Part shown: positions 26,625 to 33,479 of the stretch, piece by piece
How the letters are laid out: each line of letters begins with the position of its first letter
How positions within the stretch are numbered: the stretch's first letter is position 1
The notes under the pieces: model-generated
Seen by the model: only the letters and a program-made list of their open reading frames with translations
The model's database searches: none
Told to the model about the DNA's origin: nothing
Program-made: the position numbers and the translations under genes
Virus record (IMG/VR): IMGVR_UViG_3300025137_000080
Span: 1 to 41,717 of that record
Reading direction: 5' to 3' (one strand)
From: a virus
Length of the DNA: 41,717 nucleotides

Positions 26625-26646
26625 TAATATTAAATAACATAAGAAA

Positions 26647-28425
26647 ATGGCAGAAACATTAATATCTCCTGGAGTATTAGCAAGAGAAAATGATCAATCC
26701 TTTGTTACATCTCAACCTGTAGTTAGAGGCGCATCTATAATTGGACCAACAGTATTAGGACCAGTTGAAAGACCAACATACGTTAGTTCGTTTAGTTCCT
26801 TCCAAGCAATTTTTGGTGGAGCTCTTAAAAGTGGGTCAGGTCAATTTACTTACTTAACTTCTATAGCAGCAAACCAATATTTTCAAAATGGTGGCGAATC
26901 ATTATTAGTAACACGTGTGGTATCAGCTTCGGCAACTTGGGCTCCTGCTACAAGTTCATTAATGGAAACAGGATCAGGTGGTCCTACTACAGGATTAGCT
27001 CCTTTTGTATTAGAAACTATTTCACAAGGTGAGATAATGAATACAACAGGATCTATGGCTTCTGGAGCTCCGGCAGACGGAACAAATGGACAATTATTAA
27101 GTGGTTCAGCTAATAACGTTAGATGGGAAATAGCAGCTACTAATACAGCATCCGGTGTATTTTCATTATTAGTTAGAAGAGGTAATGATACTCAAAACCA
27201 AAAAGTAGTATTAGAACAATATAATAATATTTCATTAGATCCTTTTGCTTCAAATTATATTGAAAGAGCAATTGGAAATATGACTACAACTGTAATAACA
27301 GAAGGAACAGATACATTTATTCAAGACTCAGGATCATATAATAATATTTCAAATTATATTAGAGTAAAACAAGTAAATTATGCAACCCCAGAGTATTTTA
27401 ATAATGATGGATCTGCAAAAGATGAATATACAGGATCATTACCTGTAGTAGGTTCTGGTAGTTATGGAGGATCATTTGGAGCTGGAGCAGGTTCAAATAT
27501 ATCTACAAAGGGACCAAATTTATTCTATGAATTAATTGATGGAACAAGTGGAGCTGCAAATACACAAGGTTTAATAGCAGATGATTATACAACAGCAATT
27601 GCTTTAATGGGTAATGTAGATGATTACCAATACAATGTAATATCAGTACCTGGATTAACTAACCAAATAACAGCAACACCAATAACATCCTTAGTAAATA
27701 ATACAATTGCTAGAGGTGATAGTATTTTTGTTTTAGATTTAGTTAGATATAACCAAGCAATAGCAACTGTAATAAATCAATCCTCAGGATTTGATTCAAG
27801 TTACGCAGCTACTTACTGGCCTTGGGTTCAAACAATAGATCCAAATACAGGGCAAATGGTTTTTGTTCCACCATCCACATTTATTCCTGGAGTATATGCA
27901 TTCACAGATGCATCATCAGACCCATGGTTTGCACCAGCGGGTATTACTAGAGGAGGAATGGGACAAGTTGTAAAAGCTGAAAGAAAATTAACTTCTAATA
28001 ATAGAGATACTTTATATGAAGCAAATGTTAACCCAATAGCTACATTCCCAGGACAAGGAGTAGTAGTATTTGGACAGAAAACATTACAAAAAGCAGCTTC
28101 AGCATTAGATAGAATAAATGTTAGAAGATTGTTAATAACACTTAAGGATTATATTTCACAGATTTCTGATAACTTAGTATTTGAACAAAATACAATAGCA
28201 ACAAGACAGAATTTCTTGACACAAGTAAATCCTTACTTAGAAAGTGTTCAGCAAAGACAAGGATTATATGCATTTAAGGTAGTAATGGACGAAAGTAATA
28301 ATACACCAGATGTTATAGATAGAAATGAGTTAATTGGACAAATTTTCTTACAACCAACTAAAACAGCTGAATTTATTATATTAGATTTCAATGTATTACC
28401 AACTGGAGCAACATTCCCAGCATAA
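26647..28425 (+). CDS. 18: Contractile tail sheath protein (T4 gp18-like)
   Basis: A 592-aa sheath subunit. The N-terminus SPGVLARENDQSF followed by GASIIGPTVLGPVERPTYVS is the classic phage sheath start, and SIAANQYFQNGGESLLVTRV is the domain that follows in gp18 relatives. The C-terminal ~170 residues (LYEANVNPIATFPGQGVVVF, QKTLQKAASALDRINVRRLL) form the conserved inner domain that binds the tube and neighbouring subunits. Length is slightly below T4 gp18 (659 aa), with variation in the outer insertion domains. The tube gene follows 42 bp later, the canonical pair. Confidence 0.96.
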   Translation: MAETLISPGVLARENDQSFVTSQPVVRGASIIGPTVLGPVERPTYVSSFSSFQAIFGGALKSGSGQFTYLTSIAANQYFQNGGESLLVTRVVSASATWAPATSSLMETGSGGPTTGLAPFVLETISQGEIMNTTGSMASGAPADGTNGQLLSGSANNVRWEIAATNTASGVFSLLVRRGNDTQNQKVVLEQYNNISLDPFASNYIERAIGNMTTTVITEGTDTFIQDSGSYNNISNYIRVKQVNYATPEYFNNDGSAKDEYTGSLPVVGSGSYGGSFGAGAGSNISTKGPNLFYELIDGTSGAANTQGLIADDYTTAIALMGNVDDYQYNVISVPGLTNQITATPITSLVNNTIARGDSIFVLDLVRYNQAIATVINQSSGFDSSYAATYWPWVQTIDPNTGQMVFVPPSTFIPGVYAFTDASSDPWFAPAGITRGGMGQVVKAERKLTSNNRDTLYEANVNPIATFPGQGVVVFGQKTLQKAASALDRINVRRLLITLKDYISQISDNLVFEQNTIATRQNFLTQVNPYLESVQQRQGLYAFKVVMDESNNTPDVIDRNELIGQIFLQPTKTAEFIILDFNVLPTGATFPA

Positions 28426-28440
28426 AAACTAAAAAGATAA

Positions 28441-28455
28441 ATATTTATAATAAAA
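28441..28455 (+). promoter_or_regulatory. Late-type promoter motif before tube gene
   Basis: An exact ATATTTATAATAAAA, 12 bp before the ATG at 28468. It gives the tube gene its own start in addition to readthrough from the sheath. Confidence 0.7.
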
Positions 28456-28467
28456 TAAGATAATAAA

Positions 28468-28956
28468 ATGGCAGTATTAAACCCAAACGAAATATTTTTC
28501 ACAGCTTTTGAGCCAAAACAGGCAAATAGATTTATACTATTTGTTGATGGATTCCCTTCTTACATAATGAAAGGAGTAGGGGCTGTTTCACTAACGCAAG
28601 GTTCAGTACCTTTAAATCATATGAATGTACAAAGATATGTAAAAGGAAAAACAGTATGGAACACAATTTCATTTACTTTATTTGATCCTGTAACTCCATC
28701 TGGTGCTCAAGCCGTTATGGAGTGGGTTCGTTTACATCATGAATCTGTAACAGGTCGTGATGGGTATAGTGATTTCTATAAAAAAGACCTTACAGTTAAT
28801 GTATTAGGTCCTGTAGGTGACATTGTATCAGAATGGATCATTAAAGGAGCAATGATTACCGAAGCTAGTTTTGGTGATTATAATTGGGATACTGAAAGTA
28901 CTGCTGTAGAATTATCAATGACAGTTCAACCAGATTATTGTGTATTGAATTTTTAA
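28468..28956 (+). CDS. 19: Tail tube protein (T4 gp19-like)
   Basis: A 162-aa tube subunit, the same size as T4 gp19. The N-terminal FEPKQANRFILFVDGFPSYI, the middle VQRYVKGKTVWNTISFTLFD and the helix VMEWVRLHHESVTGRDGYSD are the conserved gp19 blocks. The C-terminal strand region (GAMITEASFGDYNWDTESTA) completes the tube fold. The protein polymerises into the inner tube through which DNA passes. It is followed 25 bp later by a strong terminator, so sheath and tube form a closed late unit. Confidence 0.95.
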   Translation: MAVLNPNEIFFTAFEPKQANRFILFVDGFPSYIMKGVGAVSLTQGSVPLNHMNVQRYVKGKTVWNTISFTLFDPVTPSGAQAVMEWVRLHHESVTGRDGYSDFYKKDLTVNVLGPVGDIVSEWIIKGAMITEASFGDYNWDTESTAVELSMTVQPDYCVLNF

Positions 28957-28981
28957 AATTTTACCCACCCCTGATAAAATT

Positions 28982-29009
28982 AGCTTGACTTCGGTCAAGC
29001 TTTTTTTTT
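28982..29009 (+). terminator. Rho-independent terminator with UUCG loop (after tube gene)
   Basis: AGCTTGAC (28982-28989), TTCG loop, GTCAAGCT (28994-29001), then a T run to 29009. C(UUCG)G is an especially stable tetraloop. It is almost identical to the hairpin at 29920. Confidence 0.92.
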
Positions 29010-29026
29010 CCTTTTCGCGTAAAAAA

Positions 29027-29058
29027 TTTGGTTACCCTGGATATTTTTCGTATATTCA
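29027..29058 (+). promoter_or_regulatory. Host-like promoter of the ATPase gene
   Basis: TTTG (29027-29030), 20 bp, TATATTCA (29051-29058), 29 bp before the ATG at 29088. This is the best match in the window to the Bacteroidota -33/-7 promoter arrangement. Confidence 0.6.
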
Positions 29059-29087
29059 CACCGTAAATAATAATAAAAATCAAGGTT

Positions 29088-29891
29088 ATGTCAAATGTAG
29101 TAAAAATTAAAAGAGGTCGTCCAAGTCGAAAAATTGGTAAAATTGTTAAAAGATTTAAACCAAACACAATGAAAATGGATGATTTTAAATTTGATCCTCA
29201 ATTATTTATTCCTATGAAAACAGGAACTAAAATTGATAATTTACTTTCAAGTGAAGGTGGAATGATGAAAGGTACTAATGTAGCATTTGTTGGTGATCCT
29301 GGAGTTGGTAAAACAACTGTATTATTAGACATGCTTGCTAATATGAAAAATAAGGGCAATAAAGTATTATTTATCTCAGGTGAAATGACACAAATTGATA
29401 TGGTGGGAATGGTTAAAAGATTTCCTAAATTTGGTCAATTGCCTATTTTATTTATGGGTGACTGGATCGAAAATGACCCATTAGTTATTTTAAAATCAAT
29501 TTTAAGCGAAGGTTGGGACTCAGTTTTAGTAGATTCGTTTGCTGAACTTGCAGTTGCTATTCAAGATTTTCATGGAGGTACAATGAAAAATGCAGAAACT
29601 CAATTATTAAATTTATTTGAAAAACATAATAAAGGTGAAAATTTAAATAAATTAAACACTAATTTTATGATCATACAGCAGGTGACCAAAGGTGGAGAAT
29701 TCGCTGGTAGTAACCGGTTTAAACACATGATTACCGCGATGGCGCATATGAAATTTAATGCTGAAGGTGGTAGAGCAATATGGTTTAGTAAAAATCGTAG
29801 AGGTGGAGAAATGAATAAATTACATTTTAGCTTAGATCAAGCTAATCATGTTGGGTGGTTATTTACTGAGCCTTTAAATATGACAATATAA
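29088..29891 (+). CDS. RadA/Sms-like RecA-family ATPase with N-terminal AT-hook-like motif
   Basis: A 267-aa single RecA-type ATPase domain. Walker A is GDPGVGKT (69-76). SGEMTQ corresponds to the family's E-containing second strand, and VLVDS (D149) is Walker B. WFSKNRRGG (K235-N236-R237) matches the KNRFG-type motif that defines RadA/Sms, a DnaB-like helicase acting on recombination intermediates. The zinc finger and Lon-like C-terminal domain of cellular RadA are missing. Instead the basic N-terminus has KIKRGRPSRKIGK, with the RGRP core of an AT-hook (residues 9-12), suited to minor-groove binding of AT-rich DNA. It lies alone between tail genes, with its own host-like promoter and terminators on both sides. 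UvsX-like recombinase or a DNA-packaging ATPase are less likely alternatives. Confidence 0.85.
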   Translation: MSNVVKIKRGRPSRKIGKIVKRFKPNTMKMDDFKFDPQLFIPMKTGTKIDNLLSSEGGMMKGTNVAFVGDPGVGKTTVLLDMLANMKNKGNKVLFISGEMTQIDMVGMVKRFPKFGQLPILFMGDWIENDPLVILKSILSEGWDSVLVDSFAELAVAIQDFHGGTMKNAETQLLNLFEKHNKGENLNKLNTNFMIIQQVTKGGEFAGSNRFKHMITAMAHMKFNAEGGRAIWFSKNRRGGEMNKLHFSLDQANHVGWLFTEPLNMTI

Positions 29892-29919
29892 CTAGTAGTT
29901 ATTATTTACAATTAAAAAT

Positions 29920-29946
29920 AGCTTGGCTTCGGTCAAGCTTTTTTTT
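29920..29946 (+). terminator. Rho-independent terminator with UUCG loop (after ATPase gene)
   Basis: AGCTTGGC (29920-29927), TTCG loop, GTCAAGCT (29932-29939), one G-T pair, T run to 29946. A near copy of the terminator at 28982, so the ATPase gene is bracketed by duplicated terminators. Confidence 0.9.
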
Positions 29947-29953
29947 ATATTAC

Positions 29954-29968
29954 ATATGTATAATAAAT
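29954..29968 (+). promoter_or_regulatory. Late-type promoter motif (variant)
   Basis: ATATGTATAATAAAT, two mismatches to the consensus, 23 bp before the ATG at 29992 and just after the terminator. Confidence 0.55.
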
Positions 29969-29991
29969 ATAGTTACAAACCAATAAAGATT

Positions 29992-30720
29992 ATGGCCGAA
30001 TTTAACATGCCTACTGAAACAGTAGATTTACCCTCACAAGGAATAGTATACCCCGAAGATAACCCATTATCTAGTGGAAAAGTAGAAATAAAATATATGA
30101 CTGCTAGAGAAGAGGATATATTAACTAATCAATCTTTTATTGAGAAAGGTATAGTTATTGATAAACTTCTTAAAGCTTTAATTATTACTAAAATTAAATA
30201 TGATGATTTAATAGCAGGAGATAAAAATGCTATTATGGTTGCTGCAAGAGTTTTAGGGTATGGTGGTGAATATGAATTTTTTTCAATAAATAAAACACAT
30301 AAAATAGATTTAGCTGAAATTAATAACAAACCTTTACAAGAAAAATATTTTACTAAAGGAGTAAATGAATTTAAATTTACATTACCTTTTACAAAGTCAG
30401 AAATTACTTGGAAACTTTTAAATGGTCACGATGAAAAGAAAATAGATAATGAATTAGAGGGTTTAAAAAAATTATATAAAGATAATGTCCCAACACTTTC
30501 TACTCGTTTAAAATATATTATTACTTCTATTGATGAAGAAAGAGATAGAAAATTTATAAGAGATTATGTTGATAAAGCATTATTAGCTCGAGATGCCAAA
30601 GCTTTAAGAAAACATATATCAGAAATATCCCCAGACGTTGATCTGTCTTTTTTTCCCGAAGGAAGTCAATCCAGAAGATCCATCCCGATTAACATCAACT
30701 TTTTTTGGCCTGACGTCTAG
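29992..30720 (+). CDS. Baseplate hub assembly / tail chaperone-like protein (gp26-like)
   Basis: A 242-aa protein from the ATG at 29992. The frame is open further upstream, but that part overlaps the terminator hairpin and late promoter, so it is unlikely to be translated. The N-terminal block VDLPSQGIVYPEDNPLSSGK, VEIKYMTAREEDILTNQSFI and KLLKALIITKIKYDDLIAGD is the signature of the T4 base-plate protein family (gp26-like). It lies directly upstream of the tape-measure gene, where contractile and flexible-tail phages place tail assembly chaperones. Its last 37 codons overlap a second frame that encodes the next ORF, and two runs of seven T lie in the overlap, suggesting a frameshifted longer product. 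Confidence 0.82.
   Translation: MAEFNMPTETVDLPSQGIVYPEDNPLSSGKVEIKYMTAREEDILTNQSFIEKGIVIDKLLKALIITKIKYDDLIAGDKNAIMVAARVLGYGGEYEFFSINKTHKIDLAEINNKPLQEKYFTKGVNEFKFTLPFTKSEITWKLLNGHDEKKIDNELEGLKKLYKDNVPTLSTRLKYIITSIDEERDRKFIRDYVDKALLARDAKALRKHISEISPDVDLSFFPEGSQSRRSIPININFFWPDV
30608..30720 (+). other. Candidate programmed +1 (or -2) frameshift region
   Basis: The downstream frame is open from just after TAA 30605-30607 and has no ATG until far inside the next ORF, while the upstream frame stops at TAG 30718-30720. Two seven-T runs lie in the overlap: 30648-30654 (zero-frame TCT TTT TTT CCC) and 30700-30706 (AAC TTT TTT TGG). At either run, Phe-tRNA can slip +1 from UUU to UUC or UUU with full re-pairing and enter the downstream frame. 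A -1 slip would enter the wrong frame. Confidence 0.5.
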
Positions 30721-31006
30721 TGAGGCAGCTAATGTAAGAGTTAGTTTATTTAAACAAATACATAATATTGTTTTCCATAGTAATGGAGGATATGATTGGC
30801 ATACAATATATAATATGCCTATTTGGTTAAGGAAATTTACTTGGAAAGAATTAGATGATTACTATCAAGCATCCAATAAAAAAATGAAAGAAGCATCTGA
30901 AGGTAAAAAAGGCCAAACAAACTTAATAAATTCTGATGGATCAGTTAATGTTCCTGAATTTGCAAAACAATCCCAACCATATAAAGGTAAAACAAACTAT
31001 AAATAG
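30638..31006 (+). CDS. gp51-like / chaperone second-frame ORF without ATG
   Basis: About 122 codons from a weak TTG at 30638; the first in-frame ATG falls near codon 60. The conserved-looking part runs from LTSSEAANVRVSLFKQIHNI through MPIWLRKFTWKELDDYYQAS, a helical block of the sort found in the downstream half of tail-assembly chaperones, and in the position of gp51 after gp26 in T4 relatives. It ends 2 bp before the late-type promoter of the tape-measure gene. The lack of an ATG and the 83-bp overlap favour expression as a C-terminal extension of the gp26-like protein by frameshifting. Alternatives are TTG initiation or a homopolymer sequencing error. Confidence 0.65.
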   Translation: MICLFFPKEVNPEDPSRLTSTFFGLTSSEAANVRVSLFKQIHNIVFHSNGGYDWHTIYNMPIWLRKFTWKELDDYYQASNKKMKEASEGKKGQTNLINSDGSVNVPEFAKQSQPYKGKTNYK

Positions 31007-31008
31007 TA

Positions 31009-31023
31009 ATATTTATAATAAAA
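31009..31023 (+). promoter_or_regulatory. Late-type promoter motif before tape-measure gene
   Basis: An exact ATATTTATAATAAAA, 6 bp before the ATG at 31030. Confidence 0.68.
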
Positions 31024-31029
31024 TAATTT

Positions 31030-33237
31030 ATGGCTGACGGCAAGGAATTAAAAAATAATCTCTCCGAATCTAAAGAAATCTTATCGGGTCTTCGAGAAGA
31101 AGGCCAATTTCTACAAACTACATTTAAAGAAATAGTAGCATCTCTTAGAGATAGTGCTAAAAATAGTGAAGAATTTTCGGAAGCTATTAAATTAGCAGGT
31201 ACTGACGCTAATTCATTAGCTGCTTCGGCTGCTAAATTAGCTGTTGTTAATAAAGATATTTTAAAAGATGAAAATGCAGCTAGGGCATTAGCAAAAGAAG
31301 TTCAAAGTATAAAACTTAAAAAGTTAAAGGTTGAACAGCAGATTAAATTATTTCAAGAAAAAGCTGCAAATGCAACTGGGAAAGAAGCCAAAAACATTCA
31401 AAAAACTTTAAAAAATTTATATGCAGCTTCAGAAGCAGCAGCAGCATTAGAAGGAAGTTTTGATGAAATTAATGCAGCTAATGCTGATTTAAACAAAAAG
31501 ACTGCATTTTTTAAGGGAATGGAAGATACCCTTAAGACTATTCCAGGTATAGGCCCTGCAATCGCTGGACCCTTTGGTAAAGCAGCAAAAGCTGCTAGAG
31601 AAGCACGTGTAGAAGGTGGTGGTTTTGTGAAGGCAACAGCAGCTGCTGGAAATCAATTAATGGCTGCATTTGGTCCTGCAGCATTACTTGGTATGATTAT
31701 AAAGGGTAATAAGGCTGCAACAGAGTTTAATAGAACTTTAGGTATGTCTAGAGATCAAGCCTTTGATATGAGAAAACAAATGGTTGAATTTTCTATGAGC
31801 TCTGACAGATCATATGCTTCAATATCAAAATTAAGAGCTGCCCAAGTAGGAATAACAGAAGCTTTAGGTATTTCAAATAAGCTTTCTAATGATGTATTAG
31901 AAGACCAGGTAATGCTAACTAAAAAGCTGGGTTTATCAACTGAAGAAGCAGCTGAATTTGCTAAAGTAACTACATTAACTGGTAAAAGTACTACTGATAT
32001 AACAGAAGGTATACTCGATTCAGTAGCAGCTGAATCAAAGTTAACAGGAATAAGAGTTGATGGAAGAAAAGTTGTAAAAGAAGTATCTAAAATTAATGGT
32101 CAATTAGGTGCCCAATATGGGTTTAATACTAAAAGATTATCGGAAGCAGTAATAGCAGCTAACAAATTAGGAGTAACACTAAAAGAAGCTTCTGATATAT
32201 CAAGAAACCTTTTAGATTTTAGTTCATCTATTGAGGCCGAAATGGAAGCTGAATTAATGACAGGTAAATCAATAAATCTTGAAACAGCAAGAAGATTAGC
32301 TTTAGAAGGAAAAAGTGCAGAAGCTTTAACTGAGATAGCTGAACAAATGGGAACGGCAGAAGAATTTTCTTCATTAAATGTTATTCAACAAGAATCCTTA
32401 GCTAAAGCAGCAGGAATGACTGCTGATCAATTAGCTAATATGTTAAGAGAAAGAGAAACTCTTAATATGATAGGTGCTGATTCTATAAAACAATTAGAAG
32501 AAGAAGGTAGACTAGAAGAATTAAAAACATCAGAAACTGGTAAACAAATGTTAGCCGCATATGAACAATCATCAGCAGCCGAAAAATTACAAGATACAAT
32601 GACTAAATTAGGTGATTTATTAGGAGAAATGATGGATGGTGCGTTTGGAGATTTTATAACAGGTTTTGCTTCAATATTATCATCTTCAGAAGGTATTTAT
32701 GCTACAATGGGTCTTTTAGGTACTTTAATGCTTGGAAATATAGCCAAAATGGTTATTGGAATGGGTACTCAGTTAGGTATTCAAAAATTATTAGTTCAAT
32801 CTGCTAAAAAAGAAGCGGCAGCAGATGCTATTGGTGCAGCAGCAGAAGCTGGTAAGAGTGTTTCTAAAATTCCATATGTTGGTGGATTTATTGCAATTGG
32901 TTTAATGGCTGGGATAATAGGATTTTTATTAGGTAAATTATCAACAGCTGATGACCTTATGTCACCAGGTACAGGAATGGGTGGTGGATATGGAAATAGA
33001 ATGCTATTAGGTCCCGAAGGAGCTTTTGCATTAAATAATAAGGATACAGTTTTAGCTGGTACTGACTTAGGTAGTGGTGGTGGTGGTGATAATACTGGTA
33101 CTGGGGTTATGGCTAAAGCACTTGAAAATATAAGCTCTACCTTAACGGGAATGGCTAATAGACCAGAACCTGAAATTAATATAGATTCAGTAGATATGGG
33201 AACTGCTGTAGGTTTAAATGCATTTCCTATACAGTAA
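31030..33237 (+). CDS. Tail tape-measure protein (gp29-like position)
   Basis: A 735-aa, Ala/Lys/Glu-rich helical protein. Long coiled coils fill residues ~1-160 and ~240-540. Hydrophobic stretches occur near 210-226 (LMAAFGPAALLGMIIKG), 555-580 and 618-636 (GGFIAIGLMAGIIGFLLGKL), then a Gly-rich loop and a short C-terminal tail. That combination of coiled coil plus internal hydrophobic helices is typical of tape measures, which set tail length and exit into the host membrane. It directly follows the chaperone-like frameshift pair, the standard neighbourhood. By the usual ~0.15 nm per residue it would specify a tail of roughly 110 nm (inference). Confidence 0.83.
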   Translation: MADGKELKNNLSESKEILSGLREEGQFLQTTFKEIVASLRDSAKNSEEFSEAIKLAGTDANSLAASAAKLAVVNKDILKDENAARALAKEVQSIKLKKLKVEQQIKLFQEKAANATGKEAKNIQKTLKNLYAASEAAAALEGSFDEINAANADLNKKTAFFKGMEDTLKTIPGIGPAIAGPFGKAAKAAREARVEGGGFVKATAAAGNQLMAAFGPAALLGMIIKGNKAATEFNRTLGMSRDQAFDMRKQMVEFSMSSDRSYASISKLRAAQVGITEALGISNKLSNDVLEDQVMLTKKLGLSTEEAAEFAKVTTLTGKSTTDITEGILDSVAAESKLTGIRVDGRKVVKEVSKINGQLGAQYGFNTKRLSEAVIAANKLGVTLKEASDISRNLLDFSSSIEAEMEAELMTGKSINLETARRLALEGKSAEALTEIAEQMGTAEEFSSLNVIQQESLAKAAGMTADQLANMLRERETLNMIGADSIKQLEEEGRLEELKTSETGKQMLAAYEQSSAAEKLQDTMTKLGDLLGEMMDGAFGDFITGFASILSSSEGIYATMGLLGTLMLGNIAKMVIGMGTQLGIQKLLVQSAKKEAAADAIGAAAEAGKSVSKIPYVGGFIAIGLMAGIIGFLLGKLSTADDLMSPGTGMGGGYGNRMLLGPEGAFALNNKDTVLAGTDLGSGGGGDNTGTGVMAKALENISSTLTGMANRPEPEINIDSVDMGTAVGLNAFPIQ

Positions 33238-33238
33238 C

Positions 33239-33253
33239 ATATTTATAATAAAA
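33239..33253 (+). promoter_or_regulatory. Late-type promoter motif
   Basis: An exact ATATTTATAATAAAA beginning 2 bp after the tape-measure stop and 27 bp before the ATG at 33281. Confidence 0.7.
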
Positions 33254-33280
33254 TAAATTTAATAACTTAAAATACAAATT

Positions 33281-33466
33281 ATGGCTTTACTAAACAAATT
33301 TTTATTAGACGGTTCACAAGTAACTTTCTTAAAAGGACAAAAACCAACAGGACCTTTATCTCCTGGACCTGGTACTATTCCAATTAATAATACTTTTGAA
33401 CAAGGAACTTATGAAGATTATCTTGTCAATATTTCTACAAGAATAACAGATAACACAGGTAACTAA
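33281..33466 (+). CDS. 61-aa baseplate-region small protein
   Basis: A small protein with a hydrophobic N-terminus (MALLNKFLLDGSQVTFLKGQ), a Pro/Gly-rich centre (TGPLSPGPGTIPINN) and a polar end. Its own late-type promoter and tight coupling to the next gene (13 bp) argue that it is real. It may be a baseplate peptide or an N-terminal piece split from the next protein, but the intervening frame has a stop (TAG 33477-33479), so simple readthrough is excluded. Family unknown. Confidence 0.6.
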   Translation: MALLNKFLLDGSQVTFLKGQKPTGPLSPGPGTIPINNTFEQGTYEDYLVNISTRITDNTGN

Positions 33467-33479
33467 AATTATTATATAG

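Noticed and set aside
29923-29991. Upstream TTG/ATG extension of the gp26-like gene
   Set aside because: The extension lies in the terminator hairpin and late-type promoter; family similarity begins after the ATG at 29992.
30648-30654. T TTT TTT as a classical -1 slippery heptamer
   Set aside because: A -1 slip enters the third frame, not that of the downstream ORF; only +1 or -2 joins the two.
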